Shown in pieces: positions 1-10,554 of a stretch of 64,000 nucleotides of DNA. A model generated the notes under the pieces. The model had not been told where the DNA came from, did no database searches, and saw only the letters and a program-made list of their open reading frames with translations. The stretch is from assembly GCA_030340625.1 (NCBI GenBank), contig JAOPHQ010002367.1:17113-81112 (forward strand), read 5' to 3'. The stretch comes from Merluccius polli. Its lineage: Eukaryota; Chordata; Actinopteri; Gadiformes; Merlucciidae. Position 1 is the stretch's first letter. Each line of letters begins with the position of its first letter. The translations under genes were made by a program, and so were the position numbers.

Positions 1-2
1 CC

Positions 3-3000
3 TCTAGAGCTGTAACCCACGCTCGTCTGTCCTGTCCAGGGGGTTCCCTGGAGCTGGGGGTATTGGTGGATTCTGGAGCTGATGAGAGCTTCATGGACTG
101 GGGGTTAGTTAAGCAGCTCCAGCTAACTCCGGATCTTCTCCCTGTCAATAAGGAGGCTAAAGCCCTGGATGGTCGGTTGCTTTGCCTTGTCACCCACCGC
201 ACTCCAGCTCTGAGCCTCATCATGTCAGGTAACCACTCTGAAATACTGTCATTTTTTATCATCGACTCACCTGACGTGCCCCTCATTTTGGGTTATCCTT
301 GGCTTAAGAGACACAATCCACATATAGACTGGTCTACGGGGTCAATTTTGGGATGGTGTGAATCTTGTCTCTCCTCTTGTCTTGTGTCTGCCATTCCTAG
401 TGTTTCTCCCAAGAGCATTGACTCTTCTTCAGATTTTCCCAACCTCTCCAGTGTTCCTCCTGTCTACCTGGATTTAAAGGAGGTCTTCAACAAGTCCCGG
501 GCTACCTCCTTACCCCCCCATCGTCCCTACGATTGCACCATTGATCTTCTCCCGGGGTGTTCTCCTCCTAAGGGCCGCCTCTACTCTCTGTCTGCCCCAG
601 AGAGGGAAGCCATGAACAAATATATTCAGAGCTCCCTGGCTGCTGGTCTTATTCGCCCCTCCTCGTCTCCCGCTGGTGCGGGTTTCTTTTTCGTGGAGAA
701 GAAAGACAAGTCCCTGCGTCCCTGTATCGACTACAGGGGCCTTAATGACATCACGGTTAAGAACAGGTACCCTCTGCCACTCACTTTCTCTGCTTTTGAG
801 CTGTTAGGGGGAGCGTCCATCTTCACTAAACTGGATTTGAGAGATGCCTATCATCTAGTGCGCATACGGGAGGGGGATGAATGGAAGACTGCCTTTAACA
901 CCCCTAGTGGCCACTATGAGTACCTGGTGATGCCTTTTGGGCTCACTAACGCCCCAGCAGTTTTTCAGGCCCTAGTCAATGACATTCTGAGAGACATGCT
1001 TAACAAGTTTGTGTTTGTTTACCTAGATGACATTTTGATTTTTTCTAAGTCAGAGAAGGAGCATGAGCAGCACGTCCGACAGGTTCTTCAGCGGCTGCTG
1101 GAGAATCAGCTGTTCGTAAAGGCGGAGAAGTGCGATTTTCACCAGCAGTCTGTTTCCTTTTTGGGGTTCATTGTGGCGCCCAGTAACATCCGGATGGACC
1201 CTGTGAAGGTTAGTGCAGTGACGGATTGGCCGGTTCCCACTGACAGAAAACAGCTGCAGAGATTTTTGGGCTTTGCGAACTTTTACAGACGCTTCATTAA
1301 GAACTATAGCTCTGTTGCAGCCCCTCTCCATGCACTCACATCTCCAGGCATGAAGTTTTCGTGGAATCTCCAAGCTGATGAGGCTTTTCAGTCCCTCAAG
1401 CAGCGGTTCGCTTCTGCACCCATCCTTGCCTTACCGGACCCTAAACTCCAGTTTATTGTCGAGGTTGACGCCTCTGGTGTGGGGGTGGGGGCCGTCCTCT
1501 CCCAACGCGGCCCCAAGGATAACAAGGTTCACCCCTGTGCTTTCTTTTCCAGAAAACTATCCCCTGCTGAACAGAACTATGATGTGGGCAACCGGGAGCT
1601 TCTGGCTGTCAAGTTGGCCTTAGAGGAATGGAGGCACTGGCTGGAGGGGGCTGAACAGCCATTTTTGGTGTGGACCGACCACAAGAACTTGGAATACATA
1701 AGGACTGCTAGGAGGCTGAACTCTCGTCAGGCCAGGTGGGCACTATTCTTCACTCGTTTTAATTTCACGTTGTCCTATCGTCCTGGCTCCAGAAATACCA
1801 AGCCTGATGCCCTGTCCCGTCAATTTGAACGGGAGGACAATTCCAGTACACCTGCCACCATCCTGCCGTCTCCCTGTGTCATTGGAGCTGTGACGTGGGG
1901 CATTGCTGAGGAGGTTAGACGGGCGCTGGAGGGGGTGGAAATCCCTGAAGGTTGTCCACAGAATTGTCTGTTTGTCCTACCTGCACTCCGTTCACAGGTC
2001 CTGCAGTGGGGTCACTCATCCAACCTTAGCTGTCATCCAGGGGTTGGCCGTTCTATCAGTCTCCTTCGACAGCGTTTCTGGTGGCCTACGCTTAAGGAGG
2101 ACGTCCAAGAGTTTGTTGCTGCATGTCCTGTCTGTGCCCAGAATAAGACCTCCCGCCAACGGCCTCCCGGTTTGCTCCACCCTCTGCCCATTCCCCGGCG
2201 ACCCTGGTCACACATCTCCATAGACTTTGTTACTGGACTACCCCCGTCAGAAGGTAACAAGGTCATACTCACCATTGTGGACAGGTTTTCTAAGATGGTT
2301 CACTTTGTCCCGCTGCCCAAGCTTCCCTCAGCTAAGGAAACGGCAGAGGTTATGTTGTCACATGTGTTTAGGTTGCATGGTCTCCCTCAGGATGTGGTGT
2401 CGGACCGGGGACCCCAGTTTGTCTCTCGTTTCTGGAAGGAGTTCTGCCGACTCATTGGAGCCACAGTCAGCCTCTCCTCTGGTTTCCACCCCCAGTCAAA
2501 TGGCCAGACAGAGCGTTATAACCAGGAGCTAGAGACTGGGCTTCGCTGTTTGGTATCTCAAAGCCCTTCCCTTTGGAGCAAAGAATTGTTATGGATTGAG
2601 TATGCTCACAATTCTCTCCCTGTCTCAGCCACAGGATTTTCTCCATTCCAGTGTGTGTTTGGGTATCAGCCACCCCTGTTTCCTGACCAAGAAGAGGAGG
2701 TTGTGGTGCCCTCTGCTCATGCCTTGGTGCGCCGCTGTCACATCACCTGGAGAAGGGCCCGAGCAGCTCTCCTCCGCACCTCCAGTCGCTACAAGCGAAT
2801 TGCTGACAGACACCGATCTGTAGCTCCTCACTACAGGGTGGGCCAGAAGGTCTGGCTTTCCACCCAAGACCTTCCTCTCCGTCTGGAGTCGCGCAAGCTG
2901 GCTCCCAGATTTATTGGCCCTTTCCCCATCTCCAAGGTAGTCAATCCTGTGGCAGTCCAGCTCAAGCTCCCTAGGACTATGAAGGTCCATCCGACCTTCC

Positions 3001-3080
3001 ATGTTTCCAAGGTCAAGCCCTTCAAGACCAGTCCACTGGTCCCCCGCCTCCAGGCCCCCTCCACCCCCCCGGGTCATTGA
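3..3080 (+). CDS. pol: Ty3/gypsy chromovirus pol polyprotein, 5' end outside window
   Basis: The frame is open from base 3, so gag and the start lie upstream of the window. Domains in order: retroviral-type aspartic protease (VDSGADESF near base 66), reverse transcriptase (catalytic YLDDILIF near 1020), RNase H (VEVDASG near 1461), integrase with a zinc-binding HHCC block (about 2010-2140) and a DDE core (IDFVTG near 2221, SDRGPQF near 2400, GQTERYNQE near 2503). The protein copies element RNA into DNA and inserts it in the nucleus. PR-RT-RH-IN order is Ty3/gypsy, and the following chromodomain makes it a chromovirus, a group common in fish. All catalytic motifs I can see are kept, so the copy is young. 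It stops at 3080 because of a slip in a C-run just before the chromodomain. Confidence 0.95.
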   Translation, partial: SRAVTHARLSCPGGSLELGVLVDSGADESFMDWGLVKQLQLTPDLLPVNKEAKALDGRLLCLVTHRTPALSLIMSGNHSEILSFFIIDSPDVPLILGYPWLKRHNPHIDWSTGSILGWCESCLSSCLVSAIPSVSPKSIDSSSDFPNLSSVPPVYLDLKEVFNKSRATSLPPHRPYDCTIDLLPGCSPPKGRLYSLSAPEREAMNKYIQSSLAAGLIRPSSSPAGAGFFFVEKKDKSLRPCIDYRGLNDITVKNRYPLPLTFSAFELLGGASIFTKLDLRDAYHLVRIREGDEWKTAFNTPSGHYEYLVMPFGLTNAPAVFQALVNDILRDMLNKFVFVYLDDILIFSKSEKEHEQHVRQVLQRLLENQLFVKAEKCDFHQQSVSFLGFIVAPSNIRMDPVKVSAVTDWPVPTDRKQLQRFLGFANFYRRFIKNYSSVAAPLHALTSPGMKFSWNLQADEAFQSLKQRFASAPILALPDPKLQFIVEVDASGVGVGAVLSQRGPKDNKVHPCAFFSRKLSPAEQNYDVGNRELLAVKLALEEWRHWLEGAEQPFLVWTDHKNLEYIRTARRLNSRQARWALFFTRFNFTLSYRPGSRNTKPDALSRQFEREDNSSTPATILPSPCVIGAVTWGIAEEVRRALEGVEIPEGCPQNCLFVLPALRSQVLQWGHSSNLSCHPGVGRSISLLRQRFWWPTLKEDVQEFVAACPVCAQNKTSRQRPPGLLHPLPIPRRPWSHISIDFVTGLPPSEGNKVILTIVDRFSKMVHFVPLPKLPSAKETAEVMLSHVFRLHGLPQDVVSDRGPQFVSRFWKEFCRLIGATVSLSSGFHPQSNGQTERYNQELETGLRCLVSQSPSLWSKELLWIEYAHNSLPVSATGFSPFQCVFGYQPPLFPDQEEEVVVPSAHALVRRCHITWRRARAALLRTSSRYKRIADRHRSVAPHYRVGQKVWLSTQDLPLRLESRKLAPRFIGPFPISKVVNPVAVQLKLPRTMKVHPTFHVSKVKPFKTSPLVPRLQAPSTPPGH

Positions 3081-3297
3081 TGGGGGACTGACATTCACCG
3101 TTAGACGCCTGTTGGCAGTCCGCCGCAGGGGCCGTGGCCTTCAGTACCTCGTGGATTGGGAGGGTTATGGACCTGAGGAAAGGTCCTGGGTCCCGTCTAG
3201 AGACATTATAGACAAGACTTTGATCACTGATTTCGTCAGCGTCACTCGGACCTACCGGGGACTTCTGGAGCCGTCCCTTGAGGGGGGGGTACTGTAA
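3064..3297 (+). pseudogene. Chromodomain tail of the chromovirus, shifted out of frame
   Basis: The frame open over 3001-3297 carries a chromodomain (residues LQYLVDWEGYGPEERSW, about bases 3140-3192) followed by a short tail. In chromoviruses this domain is fused to the integrase end and binds modified histones to guide insertion. Here it lies in a different frame from pol. The switch falls in the run of C at about 3055-3070, so a one-base homopolymer length change, real or a sequencing error, separates it from integrase. Its stop codon lies within the first bases of the 3' LTR. Confidence 0.85.
3280..3290 (+). promoter_or_regulatory. Polypurine tract
   Basis: A GAGGGGGGGG run lies two bases before the 3' LTR. 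This is the expected primer site for plus-strand DNA synthesis of an LTR retrotransposon. Confidence 0.75.
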
Positions 3298-3754
3298 TAT
3301 TCCATTTTGTATTGTCTGCACCCACTTCCTGTTTTAGTTTGGTAGTCATTGGTCTCATGCATTTTGTCTAGCTTTACTTCCGGGTTGTTTTTTTCCACTC
3401 ACCTGCCGACCGCTCCCACCTCATCAGTGCAACCACATTCACCTGTGTTCCCTCTCCTGATATATACCCTGTGTTCCCACTCACCCTCTGCCAGATTGTC
3501 CTTGTCACCCTAGTGTGTTCATGCTTTCCAGCGATTGGTTTTGTCTCCGTGTTTGCTTACCTGGTTACCAACTCTTTTTGGATTATGGATATTGGATATT
3601 GGATTTCCCCCTGAATGGACTTGTTGCCTCCGCTGACTGCCTACCTGTGTATGACCCTGGATTGAAGTAAAGTCTTTATTGTTTACCTGCCTTTGTGATT
3701 CCGAGTGTCCTTTTTCTGCATTTGAGTCTCAGTCTCTGGTTCAGAAGCGTTACA
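3293..3754 (+). mobile_element. 3' LTR of the chromovirus
   Basis: About 462 bp, starting TGTAATATT right after the polypurine tract and ending GCGTTACA, giving TGTAA...TTACA ends. It contains a TATA-like TATATA at 3461 and a possible poly-A region near 3667. The matching 5' LTR is outside the window, so age and target duplication cannot be read. Confidence 0.8.
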
Positions 3755-6350
3755 CCATCAGGATGAAGCACTTCTCTGCAATCCAGTCACTGCCAATGCA
3801 CAACAAATCATAATTATAGAGTGTTAACATCTTTCAACATCAATCGCTTGTGAATAATCAATCATTAAAAGAATCAAAAAGAAAATTGAAAATATAGAGT
3901 GTAAAAACACATCACATTCAGATAAGACCGTCAACCATGTTGCCTCCTAATATGAAACTTATCAACCGCTGGTAACAGGAATGTTCCTGCTGTTCATTTT
4001 GTGTATGCAGTCCATTTCAATGTCCAAATATGAGTTTGAGTCCATTTAGGGCAGGAACCCCAGATCAACTGTCCTCTCTCTAATGGACCCCCCTCCATTG
4101 TCCTGGGGGAAGAGAGACCAGAACCAACCAGTATCTTTGCAAAGAAAACATCTAACACAATACAACAAACAATATGTAGACAGTGGTTTCTTATTATGTA
4201 ATTATAGATCAGGCATGTCTTAATCCTATATGGTCTTATATCATTACTAATCTAAGTAGTTCAAACCATATGTGAAAGTTATATCAAAACAAACTTGCAT
4301 ACAAAGGTGAGTCAAACAATAGGTGAATATGGTGAATGAAGTTAAAATTGAATATATATATATAGCCACACACAATCATTGAATAGTTTTGCTTACTAAA
4401 AATGGATATGGCTCAAATAAACCAACCTCAATTTCCTTATTGTCATCGCCCAAGTCACCTCTAATAATCAAATGGCACCTGTGTGTGTGTCCCAGGTGAA
4501 AACCCTCTGGTCCATCTAAGAATCATAGCCTCAGCAACGGTCAGCATCATTGAGCAAAAACAAAACATCGTACATAAAAACAAGACAATGGACACCACAT
4601 TATGGAGGTAAACTGAGCAACCCAAAAATTGACTGGATTAATTGTTACACCCCTACACTGTGTATCAGGTTATGACTCTACCACACTCCCATATCGTCGC
4701 TTGAGGCGGGAGAGAAGTCCCTGGACCGCTAACAGTCCCCAGCGCTGGTTGACCCCTGGACTACTGTGGACGAGTGGTAGAGGAGATAACTTCTGATTTA
4801 CATGAATAGTAACCAACTTAAATTAGTTGTTGGTCTGCTAATTGTCCCACAAAACACTTAACACTGTTACCCACATTTATAAAACAAATACACAAAGAAA
4901 ACAAATCAACATGAAACAAAATACAAATAACACAGACATAAATACATGTTTGACCCCCTATGTACTTTCTATGTTCGCAGCTCTTTCTTTATTATGTTTC
5001 ATTATGTCTATTATTATTAATGTTATTATTATAATCATTAACATCATTATTATTATTACCACTACTATTATAGGGTAAACCCCTGCATAACTCTGTATTT
5101 ATGGCTCCTTCATTAGATCTCCTTATCTATAGGACCTCCTGCTGTTTCTAGTGTTACCCTGTTTTATCTCTGCTCTCTGTCCCCCTCTCTCTCTAGACCA
5201 CATTTCTATCTTTCCCTTCTTCCACTTTCTCTAACTTTCCTTACACTTTCTAAATAAATCCTCCTGTTTTAAGAATCACCACTTACTGTACCCATCTCAT
5301 TGTGTCCAACTTTCTTTTTCTCCTCTGTTAACCTTATAGTTAAAAAAACAAAAAGGATGTTCATGATCTGTCTTTGGAAAGGACAATTTCGGTCCCCTCC
5401 TTCTCTTAAGGTTAAAGGAAAGAATAAAACAAAGAGTTAATGTCAATTTGAACACCTTCATATTACTGACAAGTTGATGCTTATGAATATTCAGTTTTTA
5501 CACAACACTTTTTATCGCAGTAATGACATCTGTTAACATAGTTATTTATGAATTTAAATGTACTTCATTCCATTCATTCATTAACTTCATTTCCTTTGTC
5601 CCCAGCACATGGTCAGTCGTCGGGGGAGGGGGGAAGTCTGGGTAGTCTGATGGGGGTAGGGGTGGTAGAGGGGTAGGGGGTCTTGGGGGCAGGGATTTGT
5701 AATCTATGCTCCCTGCTGTGTTACCATAGCATAGAACTTATTTAAATGCGCACACTTTATATCCTCCACGTTAATATTGTGTATATATCCTACTATGTGT
5801 GTGCCCATATGTGGAAGTGCTCCAAATCCACTGGTATTGTGTACGTATGTCTATGGTTTATATATATTAGTTTACCCTCTCTCCCCAAACCTAGCCTAGC
5901 TTTTAGCATGGCGTGGGGCCAAATGGTGTGAGCACAGGAATGTTACCATCCCCCCTGGCAGACAACGTGTCATACAACTTAGCTGTAGCTTTTTGTGTGT
6001 GAGCTATCTCCAGTCTAAGTACCTAGCATATCCGCTAGCCCCACGTGGTAGCCTGCGTAGCACAAGAATGCTACCATCAACAAAGGAACAAAGGCCATAC
6101 ACAACCCCCACGTGGTAGGCCATTCTGCAGATATAACTAAGATGCACTTTAGCAAAGTTAGCAAGCATTAGCACATGCAGGGTTAAGTACACAAACGTGG
6201 GTTATTGTGTTTCATGCAAGTTAGCGTAGTTCTTTGTACATTTGATGTTAGTAGCAATGTGTACCCTATCGATCTCCGTTTTCCACTCTCCTAATTCACC
6301 ACGTTATCATATTAGGTCACAACCTTTGACCAATTAAACAAGATAAAACA
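3755..6350. other. No gene recognised; AT-rich DNA, probably partly degenerate retroelement interior
   Basis: No open frame here shows a family motif. There is a G-rich tract at about 5620-5692 and AT-rich simple stretches around 4990-5075. Because a minus-strand 5' LTR and primer site lie at 6846-7245, the interior of that element should run leftward into this stretch, but I see no gag or pol. It may be a non-coding (non-autonomous) or decayed copy. I could not find the matching second LTR. Confidence 0.4.
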
Positions 6351-6356
6351 ATTTAA

Positions 6357-6526
6357 GGGCCTCAAACCCTACGGCCTCAAACCGATTTTAAAACATTAAT
6401 CGGGCCTCAAACCCGCCTCTTTTTTGTCTTTTTTATTTTTATTTTAAGCCATATGTGGGCCTCAAACCCGGCTCTTAAACTAATCCGGCCTCAAACCGAT
6501 TTTACTACTAAATGGGCCTCAAACCC
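6357..6526 (-). repeat. Array of six small hairpin motifs with a constant loop
   Basis: Six copies of an inverted motif on the plus strand: GGG-CCTCAAA-CCC at 6357-6369, CGG-CCTCAAA-CCG at 6372-6384, CGGG-CCTCAAA-CCCG at 6401-6415, GGG/CCC at 6457-6469, CGG/CCG at 6486-6498 and GGG/CCC at 6514-6526. The seven-base loop is invariant. The outer stem base changes between G-C and C-G on both sides together. Read as RNA of the minus-strand retroelement, the loop is UUUGAGG and the array lies about 320-510 nt downstream of the primer site, in the untranslated leader. Confidence 0.75.
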
Positions 6527-6845
6527 GGACACTTATACATTACTGGCCATTTGTTACTTCTTATTTGCCGTAAAATGACGACATAATATCATTTAACTAA
6601 TTCCAAAAGAGTTATAAGCGCCTGTTCATTTTGCTTCGGCTTAACTGTAACGACTATGGACCGGAGAACCAGGGCTTTGCAACAACACACACCAGCCACC
6701 TCTGCCACATAATGTCTCTATATCTATCCATCTATCTATGCAGATTCGGTCAGGTTCTGCTTACCTGGTGTAATGGCCGGCCAGCGACAGAAGTGGCGAG
6801 TTGTGTGCTGCTGCATAGCTCCGCTCTCTCGGCCCGGCTCCTTCC

Positions 6846-6868
6846 TCGAATCACGTCGGGGGTCACCA
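6846..6868 (-). promoter_or_regulatory. Primer binding site matching tRNA-Trp
   Basis: The plus strand reads TCGAATCACGTCGGGGGTCA then CCA. From memory this is the 3' end of vertebrate tRNA-Trp with one extra G and an A-to-G change. On the minus strand it is a primer binding site starting TGGTGACCCC, three bases inside an LTR end. No cloverleaf precedes it, so it is not a tRNA gene. Confidence 0.75.
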
Positions 6869-6871
6869 AAT

Positions 6872-7245
6872 TGTGGGGTTGTGTTCCGAGGAAGAAGGCC
6901 GCCGACACAGGAATCGCTTTAACTCACTTTATTTGTTTAGGTTTAAGTTATATAACCTACGTAACAATGGAGGGGTAATGTAAAAGTCACGCCGCGTGGA
7001 GAGCCCCAAGCTTTGCATCCGTCCGGATGGGCCGCCTCGGGACTTCTGATTCTAACCGGATGTTTCCGCCGGATGCCTCTGGGCAGGAGGCGTGGCCTCC
7101 ATGACGCACAATGGCTAGCGTTAAGCGCCGCCCCCAGTATATTGTTTGCCGCCATCTGGTGGTCAGGTCGGGTAAATACATTTATTTCTACTCCTTGTGT
7201 GGCTGTGTAGCTGCTGATACATATGCTTATTATTAATCCGCAACA
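6872..7245 (-). mobile_element. 5' LTR of a minus-strand, tRNA-Trp-primed LTR retroelement
   Basis: On the plus strand it runs TGTGGGGTT...CCGCAACA, about 374 bp, next to the tRNA-Trp primer site at its left end, which fixes the orientation as minus. An AATAAA on the minus strand (TTTATT at about 6928) fits a poly-A signal. A related copy at 21550-21954 shares the GAGGAAGAAGGCCGCCGACA block and the ending near CTGATACATATG. Endogenous-retrovirus origin is likely but unproven, because no coding part is seen. Confidence 0.7.
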
Positions 7246-8885
7246 AGAGCTCTTTCAACATATGTTCTGTTGTGAGAGGCGGTTTCAAAGCGGTGATGAT
7301 GGAAAAAATGAAACCCCTACTCACGCATGTTCGTTAATGAAGCGATAGAAGAAGTTGTTTATCTTTAAGAAATAATCAGTTTTATTGTTAACACCAGTAT
7401 AATGTGCAGAGTTTTTACAGATATATCTGGGTCCGACTACATTTCCCTGACCGAACAACAAAGTATGTGTGTGTCAGTTCGCGAAGTCTGAGCACACATA
7501 TCTCTATCTCAGGCTGTTATATACACAAGCAATGCGTCATCACAAAAAGGCTGGCTGTCTACGTTTCCCCATCCTCGTCTTATCTGACTCCCATTGTTCT
7601 TTACATGTTCAAAGACAAGCCTGCCTGTTCTTTACTATCATATGATTATCACCATGTATTCTGCACGTCACCAACAATGTACTCATTCTGATCATGTGGA
7701 GTTTCGCTCCTATGATTACACGCTTCTGCTTATCTCATGCTTCTGTCTTACTTCAGCAGAAAGGCCCCGAGGTTAGTGTGACCCAATTCATTGGTCATCT
7801 GATAGATCTAACATATAACCATACCTTCAGTTCCCAGACTCCGAGATAGCCAAATCCTTTGCTTTAGGCAAGGATAAGACCTCTTACATGATCAAATTTG
7901 GTATTGCGCCATATTTCAAGAAAACTGGTGAAGGCCATAAACAATGCCGGGCCGTTCGTCCTAATGTTTGACGAGAGCCTCAACCAATCCTCCCAAAAAA
8001 AAACAGATGGATATTAATATTCGTTTTTTGGAGGATGGTTGTGTCAGGTGTCTCTCTCTCTCTCTGTGTTGGCCAGTTGTTGTGTCCAGTGTCCAGTGAA
8101 GTATAATTACCTCATTAAATGTTGTTATTACAGTGTAAAGTTGCACTTTATTATTATCTAGTTTCTTCCTCTTTTTTCAAGGCCCCAATTGAACGACTTA
8201 GAAATTTGGTTGAAAGATATTTCATTACTTTACTCGTCACTTTACTTCACACTTTACGCTGCTACAGTTGCAGCTTGAAGTCGTGCTGGTAGTAAAAAAT
8301 ATTGTGAAGGTAGTAAAAAAAGGTAGTAAAAGGTAGTAATTCAACTTAAGAATTTCTGTATACACCCTGGACCAACTTGTGAGCGAGAATGTGAACAGTA
8401 GAAGTTTGCACTTGCAGCCTGGTCTTGGTCATGGTCTGCTTCAACTGTTACAGTGTACAACCTTGTTGGCTAGGGAGAGAGTCTAGCCAATAATTTCATC
8501 CCACAGTGAGGTGAATGGGCTAGCTCCTAAAAGATTAATCACGTCATGAATTTAGCTATTCTTCACTGAGCCTGTTTTGTCTTACTTTGCAGAAATGTAA
8601 TTGTTCAATCAAGTTTGCCAAGAACTATATTGAAGACTGGTGTGGAGTGGGACCATCTTTTTGATATGGACGAACGGACCTTCTACCGTCATCTCTGAGT
8701 AAACCATGCCCAATTTGATTATATGTAACAGAGGTCTTGAGACAGCAGGGTCTGGACAGGGAGCAGCACGACACTGAGATTCCCCTCAAGCAAAAAGTAG
8801 GCCTATGCTCCGTTAAGCATTCTGACATCTTGTTCCAATGGCCATACCAAAATTAAATACGTAAACTATGTTTCTCCCTTTACAG
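7246..8885. other. No gene recognised
   Basis: No family motif in any frame. Notable items are an AATAAA on the minus strand at about 7381, an imperfect inverted repeat at 7984-8038 (ATCCTCCCAAAAAAAA against TTTTTTGGAGGATGG) and AGTAAAA-rich repeats at 8290-8340. Parts may be another old LTR. Upstream exons of the HARBI1-like gene could lie in 8590-8780 but I could not define them. Confidence 0.4.
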
Positions 8886-9546
8886 GTCTCTCTTTTCCTC
8901 TGGTACCTGGCCAATCAAAACAGCATCCGAGAGCTCTCAGACAAATTTGATGTGTCCCAGTCATCAGCACACAGGTAGCAGGATTAGATGTTGTTCCTTT
9001 TGAACGGTCTATGTTGGCTTGTTATGGTCAAAAGTGTTGTATTGTATCGTATTGTATTTTACCAGAGGTGGAAAGTAACTAACATTTACCATTTACTCAA
9101 GTGTCGGCTGCGATCAGGGCGATGTGTGGCATTGAGAACATCATAGGTACATTATTATTGCTTTTCATCTCCAGGGGTTTGGAAAATTTAACATTTTCAC
9201 AACCGTAAGGTCAATAACATTGTGCATTATAGGGGCCATAGACGGATGCCACATTAAGTTGCAGCGGCCACCCGTCAGAGGAGGGGACTACCTCAATCGA
9301 AAGGGGTACTACTCCATTGTCCTCCAGGGGATTGTGGATTCCAGAGGGAAATTCCGAGATATTTTTGTGGGAGCACCTGGTAAGTGCTATTGAATCCCAT
9401 GACTGCCATGCAACAATAGCACATTCCTTCTAGACTTAGCACAGACAGCAATAAATCACATCTGACTTTGATTCAGGCAGCTTTCATGACTCCAGGATCC
9501 TCAGGAAGTCCACATTCTTTGAGAGGTCGGCAGAAAAAATGGGAGG
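8886..9546 (+). pseudogene. HARBI1-like (PIF/Harbinger transposase) exon cluster, partial
   Basis: Four exons with GT-AG borders and matching phase: 8886-8974 (SIRELSDKFDVSQSSAHR, the helix-turn-helix region), about 9102-9146, 9233-9379 (GAIDGCHIK ... RKGYYSIVLQGIVD ... IFVGAPG) and 9477-9546 (GSFHDSRILRKS). The two aspartates in AIDG and FHDS are the first two acids of the DDE nuclease of Harbinger transposases. The exon with the third acidic residue is missing: beyond 9546 the sequence is replaced by another transposon at about 9629. Whether this was a host HARBI1-type gene or an autonomous transposon cannot be told; both keep introns in fish. It is truncated and so probably inactive. Confidence 0.7.
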
Positions 9547-9628
9547 GTGAGTATTGCTGTTTGAATTACCGTACTGTTGCTATTGTTATACAATTATGTA
9601 ATTTGCACTATTCCAGTACATTTCCCAC

Positions 9629-10550
9629 TAGGGCTTTGACTCCGAACTTCGTGATTCGAATATAATACGAATATCAAAAAAATATATATATATATTCGAA
9701 CGAATATTAGGCAGCCCTTAATATTCGAACTTGTTATGGGAATTATTTATTGTAAATGTCTTTGCTTGAACGTTGTTTTCAATTCAGATTCCGACGCTTT
9801 TTCACGCCTGGTGAAGTTGTGTGAATCGCGAGCTAATTAGCAAGGCTATCATTGGTCATCTGGGCTCCTGTAGGTGACGTTAGCGTCCTGGTTTGCGCCA
9901 ATTTTGTATTTTATAGCAGAGCAATGGCCGCGTCAACAACAGCCCCCGAGGAGAAGATCGACATTTACACTCCTGACCATTTTAAAAAGCAATGTGTGGC
10001 GCTACTTTGGGTTCGAAAATATACAGGGGAAAATAACCGGTAAGGATAAAGTAATATGTAGAATATGTAGGACCAAACTCTCATACCACGGGACAACCAG
10101 CAACTTGAGAGCCCACCTGTCTACACTACATCGACATGGAGGTGGCTGGGGTGGAGGGGGAGGGATTGGGGCCGAGGCAGGCCAGAATCGTCAGCATGCT
10201 ATCACCTTCACAAGGCCTTCCCTATGCCCGTCAAAATAGAGCGACAGATTTGCTGACAAGGTTCGTTTGCAAAGATATGAGGCCCATTAACGTGATATAT
10301 GGGAGCGGGTTTCAAGCTTTTGTCCACGAGCTAGAGCCAAGATTCAAGATCCCCTGCTTCCGGACCATCAGTGGTAAAATAACGAAGCTGTACGACACAA
10401 CCAAAGATGGCATTAAAGCTGGAGTTGGTAAGTTATGTTTGCCGTCATTTGGTAAAAAATCAATAATAACCTTTCAGCATATTGTAATTCATAGTGTTAT
10501 GACAGAGCACTGGACTTCTGTGTCTCCTCTTGGCTCTGTATTCAGGCTTT
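9629..10550 (+). mobile_element. hAT element, left part only
   Basis: Begins TAGGGCTTTGACTCC, a hAT-like terminus, followed by AT-rich DNA with repeated ATTCGAA motifs and then a BED-finger transposase remnant at 9924-10427. The right part is absent; an L2-like LINE begins at about 10555. Confidence 0.5.
9924..10427 (+). pseudogene. BED zinc finger / hAT transposase N-terminal fragment
   Basis: Three frames together give a ZBED-type start. A leader from ATG 9924 (MAASTTAPEEKID...) is followed by the BED finger (VWRYFGFENI, VICRIC, SNLRAHLSTLH, with two Cys and two His) in the next frame. A third frame continues RATDLLTRFVCKDMRPINV ... KIPCFRTISGKI, which matches the hAT DNA-binding helical region. 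The frame shifts fall near 9992 and between 10136 and 10200. The fragment ends at a plausible splice donor, GTAAGT, at 10428. The RNase-H-like catalytic part is missing, so it cannot be active. Confidence 0.7.
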
Positions 10551-10554
10551 AAAA

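Noticed and set aside
2625..3321. Minus-strand frames opposite the chromovirus integrase
   Set aside because: Shadows of the plus-strand pol frame, without motifs.
6846..6868. tRNA-Trp gene
   Set aside because: Only the last ~20 bases of a tRNA match and no cloverleaf precedes them; position beside an LTR end makes it a primer binding site.
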